Assembly (NCBI RefSeq): GCF_014650695.1
Contig: NZ_BMVL01000013.1
Location: forward strand, 158,720-222,719
Length of the DNA stretch: 64,000 nucleotides
Direction of reading: 5' to 3'
From: Streptomyces avidinii
Lineage (GTDB): Bacteria; Actinomycetota; Actinomycetes; Streptomycetales; Streptomycetaceae
Below are positions 37,731 through 45,291 of the stretch, one piece after another (position 1 is the first letter of the stretch; each line of letters opens with the position of its first letter). The notes below the pieces were generated by a model. The model was not told the origin of the DNA. It was given only the letters and a program-made list of their open reading frames with translations, and ran no database searches. The position numbers and the translations under genes are program-made.

Positions 37731-37794
37731 CACCGGAGCCCTTCCGGACGGCCCCCCGGGGCTGACATCCGGTCAGTGATAGTGCGCGACAAGT

Positions 37795-37825
37795 GTGGTG
37801 CGGCGGAACTCATCCGCCGCACCAC
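37795..37825 (+). terminator. Terminator of the glu operon
   Basis: GTGGTGCGGCGG and CCGCCGCACCAC with loop AACTCAT, 64 bases after the gluD stop. Confidence 0.85.
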
Positions 37826-37850
37826 GCTGCGTTGCGCCCTCGGGTGTCAC

Positions 37851-37895
37851 TTGACGCGGGCACCTCCAATGGGTTGCATACGTTCTGTGATCACA
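37851..37895 (+). promoter_or_regulatory. Candidate promoter and palindrome of the FAD monooxygenase gene
   Basis: TTGACG (37851-37856), a 17-base spacer and TTGCAT (37874-37879). The perfect palindrome TGTGATCACA at 37886-37895 would overlap the transcription start and may be an operator. Confidence 0.45.
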
Positions 37896-37918
37896 TACCG
37901 GACATCGGGAGCCGCGCC

Positions 37919-39547
37919 ATGGACCCGGTGATCGTCGTCGGCGCGGGGCCCGTCGGACTGTCCCTGGCGCTCGCCCTGGCGGGCGCGGGTGTGCCCTCCG
38001 TCGTGCTCGACGAAGGGCCCGGCAAGGAGGAGGTCCGGCCCGCCCGTACCGTCGTCCTGCACGCCGATACGGCCGCCATGGTCCACCGGCTGGGGTGTAC
38101 GACCCTGCGCGACGAGGGGGCGTACTTCGCCGCCTGGCGCACCATGCGCCGGCGCCAGGACGACCGGCGGATCACCTTCGAGGACCGTCCGGCCCCGCTG
38201 CACGTGCCCCAGCACGCGCTGACGCGCGAACTGCGCGCCGCCGCCGTGGCCCACCCGCTCGTCCAGCTGGTCACCGACAGCAGACTGGACTCCCTGGAGC
38301 AGGACGACCGGGGCGTCACCGTGCACACCCGGGGCGCCGGAACCACGTGGTGGCGCGGGAGTTACCTGGTCGGCTGCGACGGCGCCCGCTCCACCGTCCG
38401 CAAGCTGCTCGGCATCCGCTTCCCGGGCCGCACCGCGGTGGAACGGCACGCCGTGGCCGCGCTACGCACCGAACTGCCCTGGCCCGGCGAGGCCCTGCTG
38501 TACCGCAACCCGCCGCAGGAGACCACCTCCCGGCCGCTGCCCGACGGAGTGTGGCGGCTGGACTGGCTGCTTCCGGCCCGCGGGGAGCTCGTGACGCCCG
38601 ACGCCCTCGTGACCCTGATCCGCGACACCCTCGCGGTGTGGTGCGGCGGCACGACACCCCCGTACGACCTCATCGACACCGGGGTCCACACCCTGCACCA
38701 CCGCCTCGCCCGGCGCTGGCGCGACGGTCGCGCGTTCCTGGCGGGTGACGCCGCACACCTGCTGGGCGCGCTCGGCACCCAGGGCGTCGAGGAGGGGCTC
38801 CGGGACGCCGAGAATCTGGCGTGGAAGCTCTCCCTGGCCTGGCACCAGGGGGCCTCCGAGGCCCTGCTGGACAGCTATGAGGGCGAGCGGCGCACGGCGG
38901 TCGCCTCGCGGCTGCGCGCGGCCGACCAGGCGATGCCGACGCTGCGGGCGGGCAGCGGCCTGCGCAGCTACCTCCCGGGGGCCGCGCGTTCCGCCGAGTC
39001 CCTCCTCACCGACGGCCACCTGGGGCGGGGGCCGCTGGGCGCGGAACCGACCTACGCCCCGCCGGTTGCCGTACGGGAGGTCCCGACGGCCACGGAGCCG
39101 GGTGCTCCGGTGGCCGACGTCCCGGTGACCGCCCCGGACGGGGCCACCGTGCCGCTGCGGGACCTGCTGGGACAGGGCCGGCTGCTGGTGGTCCTGGTCG
39201 CTCCCGGCACCGGGGTGTGGGACCGGCGCCACTGGCTCGGCGCCGGGCTGATGCCCCGCCTCGCCGCTGCGGTGAGTGCGCTCCCGGTCCGTACCGACCT
39301 GCTCGTCGCGGACAGCTACCCGGGGGCCCCGGCGCACACGGTGCTGCTCGTGCGGCCGGACGGACATCTGGCGGCGACCTTCGCGGGGGTCCGACCGGCG
39401 GAGCTGTACGAGGCGGCGGACACGGTTCGGGCGGGCGCGCCCGCGTCCCGGTTGCCGGCGCCCTCCGCACCGGCCTCACCTTCCGCGCCGTCACCGGCGC
39501 ACACGAAGGCATCGACGACCACGACACCGATCGTGGTGATCGATTGA
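37919..39547 (+). CDS. FAD-dependent aromatic-ring monooxygenase-like protein
   Basis: 542 residues of the PheA/TfdB class (PF01494 type). FAD-binding GxGxxG is VVGAGPVGLSLALALAG at the N-terminus, the second motif is LVGCDGARSTVRKLLG, and the third is FLAGDAAHLLGALGTQG followed by EEGLRDAENLAWKL. The usual GDAAHxxPP segment has LGA instead of PP, so activity may differ. A thioredoxin-like C-terminal domain follows (LLVVLVAPGTGVWDRR), with no CxxC. GGGAG precedes the ATG. There are no pathway neighbours, so the substrate is unknown. Confidence 0.85.
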   Translation: MDPVIVVGAGPVGLSLALALAGAGVPSVVLDEGPGKEEVRPARTVVLHADTAAMVHRLGCTTLRDEGAYFAAWRTMRRRQDDRRITFEDRPAPLHVPQHALTRELRAAAVAHPLVQLVTDSRLDSLEQDDRGVTVHTRGAGTTWWRGSYLVGCDGARSTVRKLLGIRFPGRTAVERHAVAALRTELPWPGEALLYRNPPQETTSRPLPDGVWRLDWLLPARGELVTPDALVTLIRDTLAVWCGGTTPPYDLIDTGVHTLHHRLARRWRDGRAFLAGDAAHLLGALGTQGVEEGLRDAENLAWKLSLAWHQGASEALLDSYEGERRTAVASRLRAADQAMPTLRAGSGLRSYLPGAARSAESLLTDGHLGRGPLGAEPTYAPPVAVREVPTATEPGAPVADVPVTAPDGATVPLRDLLGQGRLLVVLVAPGTGVWDRRHWLGAGLMPRLAAAVSALPVRTDLLVADSYPGAPAHTVLLVRPDGHLAATFAGVRPAELYEAADTVRAGAPASRLPAPSAPASPSAPSPAHTKASTTTTPIVVID

Positions 39548-39579
39548 CCGTCTCCGGGAGTCCGTGGTTCACTCGCGGA

Positions 39580-39666
39580 ATGACCGGCAACGACGTACGC
39601 CTGTGGCGGAGGGTCCATATGGACCTGCTCCGCTACGCGGGCTGCGTGTGTCGCCCTTCCTGCTGA
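39580..39666 (+). CDS. Cys-rich leader peptide upstream of cysteine dioxygenase
   Basis: 28 residues ending in CVCRPSC, too short for routine gene calling. Actinobacterial leader peptides of this form (xLWRRxHxDLxRY...CRP) precede sulfur and cysteine genes. The three cysteines in the last seven residues fit a ribosome-stalling sensor of cysteinyl-tRNA. Starts at ATG 39580; an internal ATG is at 39619. The next gene, 79 bases on, degrades cysteine. Between them AGGA (39728-39731) can pair with TCCT (39736-39739), possibly masking the only ribosome site. Confidence 0.75.
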   Translation: MTGNDVRLWRRVHMDLLRYAGCVCRPSC

Positions 39667-39744
39667 TTCGCCCTTCCCTCCGCGCGCCCCGTGCCGTCCA
39701 CCGGCCTGCGCGCACCTCCGCGAACCCAGGAACGGTCCTCCTTC

Positions 39745-40290
39745 ATGTCTGCACCCGTATCCGCACCCGCGCACGCCCCCGAGCACCTGCCCGCCGGGGG
39801 CCCCACGGCCGCCGAACTCCTCGACTTCGCCCTCCGCACGGCGGCCGACGCCGCGATCGTGGCCTCGCTGCCGCTCGACCCCGAGGGCCGCACCTGGATC
39901 CGGCTGGACGGGCCGGGCGGCAGTGAGGCGTGGCTGATCGGCTGGCCGCCGGGCACCGGCACCGGCTGGCACGACCACGCCGAGTCGCGGGGCGCGTTCG
40001 CCACCGCCCGCGGCCGCCTCACCGAGCACTCGCTGACCGTGCGCCTGCCCTCGGAGGGCTGGAAGTCCCTGGAGCTGGCCCCGGACGTCGACCGCCACCG
40101 CACGCTGGCCGCGGGCTCGGGACGAGCCTTCCGGGAGCACCACGTGCACGAGGTCCTCAACGAGTCGCAGGCCGAGCACGCGGTCTCCGTGCACGCCTAC
40201 TACCCGCCGCTTCCGCTGATCCGCCGCTACAGCCGCAGCGGCCCGGTGCTCAGCCTGGAGCACGTCGAGCGTCCGGCGGACTGGCAGTGA
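39745..40290 (+). CDS. Cysteine dioxygenase
   Basis: Cupin iron enzyme, 181 residues, that oxidises cysteine to cysteine sulfinate. Metal ligands are visible as TGWHDHAESRGAF near 76-78 and EHHVHEV near 132-135, and YSRSGP follows as in type I CDOs. An Ala/Pro-rich stretch of 25 residues precedes the cupin. The nearest purine-rich site (AGGA) is 13 bases before the ATG. Its stop overlaps the rhodanese start by 4 bases (GTGA), so the pair handles cysteine sulfur together. Confidence 0.9.
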   Translation: MSAPVSAPAHAPEHLPAGGPTAAELLDFALRTAADAAIVASLPLDPEGRTWIRLDGPGGSEAWLIGWPPGTGTGWHDHAESRGAFATARGRLTEHSLTVRLPSEGWKSLELAPDVDRHRTLAAGSGRAFREHHVHEVLNESQAEHAVSVHAYYPPLPLIRRYSRSGPVLSLEHVERPADWQ

Positions 40291-40676
40291 ACGCCCCGAT
40301 CGGCATCGACGAACTGCTGGAGCGGATCCGCGCGGGCTACACGCGACTGGACGCGCAGGAGGCGTACGCCGCCTCGCGTGCCGGGGCCCTCCTGGTGGAC
40401 ATCCGGTACCAGGCCCTGCGCGAGCGCGACGGATTGATCCCGGGCGCGCTGGTGATCGAGCGCAACGAGCTGGAGTGGCGGCTGGACCCGCGGGGCAGCC
40501 ACCGCGTCGCCGAGGCAACCAGCCACGACCTCCAGGTGGTGGTGATCTGCAACGAGGGCTATGCCTCCAGCCTCGCCGCGGCCTCCCTCCACGCCCTGGG
40601 CCTCCACCGCGCCACGGACCTGACCGGGGGCTTCCAGTCCTGGAAGTCGTCCGGCCTCCCGGTCACACCGACCTGA
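40287..40676 (+). CDS. Rhodanese-like sulfurtransferase
   Basis: 129 residues, a single rhodanese domain: GALLVDIRYQALRERDGLIPGALVI at the front and the active-site Cys near 88 in VVICNEGYASSLAA. Moves sulfane sulfur to an acceptor such as cyanide or a thiol. GTG start coupled to the cysteine dioxygenase stop, so probably controlled by the same leader. Confidence 0.9.
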   Translation: MNAPIGIDELLERIRAGYTRLDAQEAYAASRAGALLVDIRYQALRERDGLIPGALVIERNELEWRLDPRGSHRVAEATSHDLQVVVICNEGYASSLAAASLHALGLHRATDLTGGFQSWKSSGLPVTPT

Positions 40677-40794
40677 CGTTCTGAGGGGGCGTGCGCAACA
40701 TCCTGCGGCCGACTCCGCCGGCGTACGCGGCGCCTGGACATTGGCGTGCTCCGGCGTCCGGTCCCGGGGGCCACCCCACCCCGGGCCCACCGGC

Positions 40795-41361
40795 TCACTC
40801 CCCCGGGTACCCGAGGTCGTCGGCGTCCTCGCCCTCCGTCTCCAGCGCGCGGCGCACCACCCGAAGGGCCATGCCCTCCGAGTATCCCTTGCGGGCGAGC
40901 ATCCCGGCGAGGCGCCGGATCCGCTTGTCCCGCTCCAGGCCCCGGGTGGAGCGGAGCTTGCGCTCCACGAGCTCCCGGGCGGTCTGCTCCTCCTGATCGG
41001 GGTCCAGCAGCTCCAGGGCCTCCTCCACGAGGGTGGCGTGCACCCCCTTGGTGCGGAGCTCCTGGGCCAGCGCCCGACGGGCCAGGCCCCGGCCGCGGTG
41101 CCGGGACTCGACCCAGGCCCCGGCGAAGGCCGCGTCGTCGATCAGGCCCACCTCCTCGTACCGGGAGAGGACCTGCTGCGACACCTCCTCGGGGATGCCC
41201 CGCTTGTGCAGGGCGTCCGCGAGCTGGCGCCGGGTGCGCGGGCTCCCGGTGAGCAGGCGCAGACAGATCGCCCGCGCCTGCTCCTCGGGGCTCTGGGGCG
41301 GCAGCTCCGTGCGGCCCTCACGGCCGCTTCGGCGCTCGCCGCCCCCTTCCTGCTCCCGCAC
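40795..41361 (-). CDS. recX: Regulatory protein RecX
   Basis: Binds RecA filaments and limits recombination. 188 residues with the three helical RecX repeats: ICLRLLTGSPRTRRQLADAL, DAAFAGAWVESRHRGRGLARRAL and RLAGMLARKGYSEGMALRVV. GTG start three bases after the recA stop, the usual recA-recX operon. Confidence 0.93.
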   Translation of the reverse strand: MREQEGGGERRSGREGRTELPPQSPEEQARAICLRLLTGSPRTRRQLADALHKRGIPEEVSQQVLSRYEEVGLIDDAAFAGAWVESRHRGRGLARRALAQELRTKGVHATLVEEALELLDPDQEEQTARELVERKLRSTRGLERDKRIRRLAGMLARKGYSEGMALRVVRRALETEGEDADDLGYPGE

Positions 41362-41364
41362 GGG

Positions 41365-42451
41365 TCAGCTCTTGGCCACGGCGGCCTTGGCCGTCGTCTT
41401 GGCCTTCGTTGCCGGGGCGGGCACGGCGGTGGCCGCGGCATCGGTCGCGTCGGCACCGGCCTCGGCAGCGGCGGTGTCCTTGCGGACCCCCACGCCCAGC
41501 TTCTCCTTGATCTTCCGCTCGATCTCGTTGGCGAGGTCGGGGTTGTCCTTCAGGAAGTTACGGGCGTTCTCCTTGCCCTGGCCGAGCTGGTCGCCCTCGT
41601 ACGTGTACCAGGCACCGGCCTTGCGCACGAAGCCGTGCTCCACGCCCATGTCGATCAGGCCGCCCTCGCGGCTGATGCCCTGGCCGTAGAGGATGTCGAA
41701 CTCGGCCTGCTTGAACGGCGGCGCGACCTTGTTCTTGACGACCTTGACGCGGGTGCGGTTACCGACCGCGTCCGTGCCGTCCTTGAGGGTCTCGATGCGG
41801 CGGATGTCGAGGCGCACGGAGGCGTAGAACTTCAGCGCACGGCCACCGGTGGTGGTCTCCGGCGAGCCGAACATCACGCCGATCTTCTCGCGGAGCTGGT
41901 TGATGAAGATCGCGGTGGTCTTGGACTGGTTGAGCGCACCGGTGATCTTCCGGAGGGCCTGGCTCATCAGTCGGGCCTGGAGACCCACGTGCGAGTCGCC
42001 CATCTCACCCTCGATCTCCGCGCGCGGCACGAGCGCCGCCACGGAGTCGATGACGATCAGGTCGAGGGCACCGGAGCGGACGAGCATGTCCACGATCTCC
42101 AACCAGGATGAGGTTGTCGGTGTCGACGCCGAGGGCCTTGGCGTACTCGGGGTCGAGCGCGTGCTCGGCGTCCACGAAGGCGACGGTGCCGCCGGCCTTC
42201 TGTGCGTTGGCCACGGCGTGCAGGGTCAGGGTCGTCTTACCGGAGGACTCCGGGCCGTACACCTCGATCACACGGCCGCGCGGCAGCCCGCCGACGCCGA
42301 GCGCGATGTCCAGCGCGGTCGACCCGGTGGGGATGACCTCGATGGGGTCGTTCGGCTTGTCGCCGAGGCGCATGACCGCACCCTTGCCGAATTGCCGTTC
42401 AATCTGTGCGAGAGCGGCGTCGAGAGCCTTCTCGCGGTCGGTGCCTGCCAT
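41365..42451 (-). pseudogene. recA: recA recombinase with an internal frameshifting deletion
   Basis: RecA, the strand-exchange protein and SOS co-protease. The N-terminal frame (ATG 42451) runs MAGTDREKALDAALAQIERQ, Walker A GPESSGKTT near 64, then LGVDTDNLIL. The C-terminal frame begins LEIVDMLVRSGALDL and continues through VIDSVAALVPRAEIEGE, FINQLREKIGVMFG and the Lys/Ala-rich tail to 41365. Between them SQPDNGEQA is missing. About 26 bases are lost at 42103-42106, and the frame shifts. With them restored the protein would be about 370 residues, the normal length. As given, no functional RecA can be made, so a sequence error must be considered. Confidence 0.9.
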
Positions 42452-42540
42452 GGGTTCCACCCGGTTTGCTTGAGTCGATCGCTTCACGCCACTGACGCTA
42501 ATGCCTGCCACTGACAATGCGCCTCCACGACCGTTTCGGC

Positions 42541-42549
42541 TGTGGATAA
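42541..42549. promoter_or_regulatory. DnaA-box sequence upstream of recA
   Basis: TGTGGATAA is the exact complement of TTATCCACA. It is isolated, so it is a possible DnaA site, not an origin. Confidence 0.3.
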
Positions 42550-42553
42550 CTCA

Positions 42554-42997
42554 TCAGAATGGATGTTCGATTTCCCTGTCAAGCGCACCACGCCCACCGG
42601 CTTCCGGCAGCAGGACGGGGAGGTGACGGAACCAGCCGTCCTCGTCCGTCACCGTGTCCCAGGCAGGCAGCGGCGTCCCCGCCGCGGGTGGTGCCCCGGA
42701 CCAGCAGCCCGCCCGGTGCGGGGTGCAGCGGGTACGGATAGCGCTCCCGGTCCGGATCGGGCGATCCCGGCGGGTAGGTGCGCTGCCACTCGATGCCGTT
42801 GTGGTCGCTCGCGCCGAAGGGGGTGTGGAGGTACAGGAGATCGCAGAACTCCCCCATCCGCAGGTGGCCACGAGCCACTTGCAGTCGTCGGGCAGCCGCA
42901 CCCCGAGCGCGGTCTCGGCGGCGTTCCGGTCACCGTGGGCGTCGACGGGCGCGGCCGGCGGCGTCACCGGTCGCGCCGGCGACCCGTATCCGCTCAC
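42554..42997 (-). pseudogene. SUKH (SMI1/KNR4)-like protein with two compensating frameshifts
   Basis: About 147 codons. The N-terminal part (ETALGVRLPDDCKWLVAT) and the end (GTPLPAWDTVTDEDGWF) are in one frame. The middle (GEFCDLLYLHTPFGASDHNG to PGGLLVRGTT) is in another. One G is missing in the G5 run at 42851-42855 and one extra C appears in the run at 42682-42684. Correcting both gives a continuous SUKH fold protein; many are immunity proteins against contact toxins. GTG start at 42997 overlaps the upstream small frame by 4 bases. It may be decayed or mis-sequenced. Confidence 0.6.
42555..42570 (-). promoter_or_regulatory. Possible LexA (SOS) box upstream of recA
   Basis: Read leftwards, TCGAACATCCATTCTG resembles the actinobacterial SOS box CGAACNNNNGTTCG with a perfect left half and a degenerate right half. 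It lies about 104-119 bases before recA and overlaps the end of the SUKH-like frame. Confidence 0.45.
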
Positions 42998-43149
42998 GGC
43001 AGGTCCCGCCGTACGAGGGCCTCCGCGAAGGGCCTGCCGGTTCGCCTCGCGTACGCCATCCGCTCGCGGACCTCGTGCAGGGTGCGCGGCCGGTAGCCGG
43101 GCCCGCCGCAGCAGCTCTCGTGGAAGCGCACGCCCGCGTGCAGCAGCAC
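42994..43149 (-). CDS. Small Cys-containing protein or gene remnant before the SUKH-like gene
   Basis: 51 codons from GTG 43149: VLLHAGVRFHESCCGGPGY, then an Arg/Glu-rich helix ending FAEALVRRDLP. I do not recognise the family. The composition and codon usage look coding, and its stop overlaps the SUKH-like start (GTGA). It may be a real small partner protein or the end of a truncated gene, since there is no clear ribosome site and a stop lies just upstream. Confidence 0.4.
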   Translation of the reverse strand: MLLHAGVRFHESCCGGPGYRPRTLHEVRERMAYARRTGRPFAEALVRRDLP

Positions 43150-43179
43150 GGGACAGCGTCCGCCATGCCGCGACGTCCA

Positions 43180-43647
43180 TTACTTGTGTGCCAGGGCCGC
43201 CTTGAGCAGCGTGACCGTGCTCACCAGTTTGGGGAGGCCCTCCGTCTGGACCGTGGTGATGCCCCGGGAGACCTGGCCCGCTTCGTTCTTCGCGGCTCCG
43301 TCGGCGCACTCGGCCGCCCCTCGCCGGAATCCTCCGAGCGCCTCCTTCCAGTACCGCTGGGTGGCGTCGTCCGGGATCGGGTCGAGTTTCTCGGCCTTCG
43401 CGGTCCGGGCCAACAGGTCCTGGCAGGCGGGCCCCTGGACGTCGATCGTGCGCATGCTCACCTCGTTCACCCGGCCGGCGTCCTCGGTCAGCTTCCTTAT
43501 CTGCGCCTCGCCCCCGGAGCTGTACCAGTCCTGCAGTTGCTCGGCCGGAGTGCTGGAGCAGCCGCCGAGCAGCACGGCGACGGACGCGACGGCCGTGACG
43601 GACACGGTGACGCGGGTCAGTACGGGGACGCGCACACGTAATGGCAT
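43180..43647 (-). CDS. Small lipoprotein of unknown function with an early TTA codon
   Basis: 155 residues with a lipobox (VLLGGCSST, Cys near 30), so exported and lipid-anchored. The mature part is a helical, charged domain with two further cysteines (GPACQDLL, AAECADGA) that could form a disulfide. Codon 3 is TTA (43639-43641), the bldA-read leucine codon. Neighbours give no functional clue. Confidence 0.75.
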   Translation of the reverse strand: MPLRVRVPVLTRVTVSVTAVASVAVLLGGCSSTPAEQLQDWYSSGGEAQIRKLTEDAGRVNEVSMRTIDVQGPACQDLLARTAKAEKLDPIPDDATQRYWKEALGGFRRGAAECADGAAKNEAGQVSRGITTVQTEGLPKLVSTVTLLKAALAHK

Positions 43648-43739
43648 GGAACCTGGAACCCCCTGGATCGGTCCGGCCGATGCTGCCAGGGACCGTCCGG
43701 GCCCGTGCCCCTCGTGATGCTTTCGTGACGGGCCGTCCG

Positions 43740-44360
43740 TCAGCGGGAGACCGCCGTCCCGAGGGAGTCGGCGCACAGGAACTTCGGCCCCACGTCGTAG
43801 AAGACGTCCAGGGAGGTGATCGTGAACCCCGCCGCCGTCAGCAGCTCCGGGGCCGACCTGGTCAGGTGGCAGCCGCCCAGGAGCCGCATGTTCAGCGGTT
43901 CGAGCCGTCGCTGCCGACGGCGCACGCACCCGTCCCCTTCCGGGGCGAGGCCGTGCTCGAGGAAGTGCAGGCTCGCGCCGGGCTTGAGTACGCGCCGCAG
44001 CTCGCGCAGTGCGGCCACGGCGTCCGGGATCGTGCACAGCGTCCAGGTCGACAGCGCGGAGTCGAAGCCGCCGTCCTCGAAGGGCAGCGACTGGCCGTCC
44101 AACCCGGCGCGCCGCACCGGTACGCGGGTGTCCCGTACGCGCTCCCCGGCCAGCCGCCACGCGACGTCGGAGGGCTCGACCGCCGCCACCGCCGTGACGC
44201 CCGGCGGGTAGAAGGGGACGTTGTGCCCGGCGCCGAAGCCGATCTCGACGACCTCGCCCACCAGCCCCTGGCAGACCCGGCGTCGGAGCGGCCGGGCCGT
44301 CCTGGCCCCGCAGGCGGCGTTGAGGATCCGCGGCACGACCTGATCGGCATAGAACCCCAT
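43740..44360 (-). CDS. Class I SAM-dependent methyltransferase
   Basis: 206 residues. Motif I is VVEIGFGAGHNVPFYP, motif II the acidic VEPSDVAWRLAGERV, and the motif IV region is FDSALSTWTLCTIPD, followed by LRELRRVLKPGASLHFLEHG. The pattern fits the UbiE/METTL7-like group; a small-molecule or lipid substrate is likely but unknown. GGAGG lies 5 bases before the ATG. Divergent from the Clp_N gene across 175 bases. Confidence 0.88.
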   Translation of the reverse strand: MGFYADQVVPRILNAACGARTARPLRRRVCQGLVGEVVEIGFGAGHNVPFYPPGVTAVAAVEPSDVAWRLAGERVRDTRVPVRRAGLDGQSLPFEDGGFDSALSTWTLCTIPDAVAALRELRRVLKPGASLHFLEHGLAPEGDGCVRRRQRRLEPLNMRLLGGCHLTRSAPELLTAAGFTITSLDVFYDVGPKFLCADSLGTAVSR

Positions 44361-44488
44361 GGCCGCCTCCGGGTCGACTGGTCGCTGCTCCCCCTGGGCC
44401 CAGCATGGCACCGCAGCCCGCTGCGGGGCCGCCCCCACGCCGCCCCGCAGCGCCCACGGGCCCGCACGGCAGCGACCCACCCGAGTGA

Positions 44489-44530
44489 CAACCCAGGGTT
44501 GACACTCTCCGAGGTGTCAACCTACGGTTG
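44489..44530 (+). promoter_or_regulatory. Promoter overlapped by twin palindromes before the Clp_N/HTH gene
   Basis: TTGACA (44499-44504), an 18-base spacer and TACGGT (44523-44528) form a strong promoter. Two 13-bp palindromes lie on it: CAACCCAGGGTTG (44489-44501, over the -35) and CAACCTACGGTTG (44518-44530, over the -10), 29 bases apart centre to centre. A third inverted repeat, GGTTGACAC/GTGTCAACC, spans 44497-44522. The -10 ends 7 bases before the ATG, so the mRNA is probably leaderless. Confidence 0.7.
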
Positions 44531-44535
44531 CACCC

Positions 44536-45291
44536 ATGACGAACCCTTCGGTGGAACCCGTTCGCATGACCAATCCGGTACGCCTCGACGACCTGATCGA
44601 GGCCATCAACAAGGTCCACACCGACCCCCTGGAGCAGCTCAGCGGCGCCGTCGTCGCGGCAGAGGCCCTCGGGGACGTCGCGGACCACCTCATCGGCCAC
44701 TTCGTCGACCAGGCCCGCCGCTCCGGCGCCTCCTGGACCGACATCGGCCGCAGCATGGGCGTCACCCGCCAGGCGGCCCAGAAGCGCTTCGTCCCCAAGG
44801 CGGACAAGGAGGGCGCCGGCGGCCTCGACCCGAACGCGGGCTTCGGCCGCTTCACCCCGCGCGCCCGCAACATCGTCATGACCGCGCAGAACGAGGCCCG
44901 CGCCGCCGGCAACACCGAGATCCGCACCGAGCACCTGGTCCTGGGCCTCCTCGCCGAACCCGAGGGCCTCGCCGGGTACGCCCTGCGCGCCCAAGGGGTC
45001 GCGGCGGACGACGTACGCGCCGCCGCGACCGCCCTGCTGCCCCCGGCCCTGCCCGAGGTCCCCGACCTGATCCCCTTCGACGCCTCCGCGAAGAAGGCCC
45101 TCGAGCTCACCTTCCGCGAGGCCCTGCGCCTGGGCCACGACTTCGTCGGCACGGAGCACGTCCTGCTCGCGCTCCTGGAGCTGGAGAACGGCGAGGGCCC
45201 GCTGAGCGGCCTCGGTCTGGACAAGGCCGCCGTCGAGACGACCGTCAGCGAAGCCTTGGCAGTCGTACGCGTCGTCTCGGACGAGAAGTAG
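44536..45291 (+). CDS. Clp_N-domain protein with an N-terminal helix-turn-helix
   Basis: 251 residues. Residues 10-80 form a helical region with an HTH-like segment SWTDIGRSMGVTRQAAQKRF. Two Clp_N repeats follow (FTPRARNIVMTAQNEARAAG and FDASAKKALELTFREALRLG), each ending in the TEHLLLALL-type motif, as in the N-domain of ClpC. There is no AAA+ module, so it is not an unfoldase. It may bind Clp substrates or regulate transcription. A natural hypothesis is autoregulation through the twin palindromes. Its end overlaps the convergent AI-2E gene by 47 bases. Confidence 0.85.
   Translation: MTNPSVEPVRMTNPVRLDDLIEAINKVHTDPLEQLSGAVVAAEALGDVADHLIGHFVDQARRSGASWTDIGRSMGVTRQAAQKRFVPKADKEGAGGLDPNAGFGRFTPRARNIVMTAQNEARAAGNTEIRTEHLVLGLLAEPEGLAGYALRAQGVAADDVRAAATALLPPALPEVPDLIPFDASAKKALELTFREALRLGHDFVGTEHVLLALLELENGEGPLSGLGLDKAAVETTVSEALAVVRVVSDEK

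Noticed and set aside
42541..42549. Replication origin
   Set aside because: Only one DnaA box is present; oriC needs many clustered boxes next to dnaA/dnaN, which are absent.
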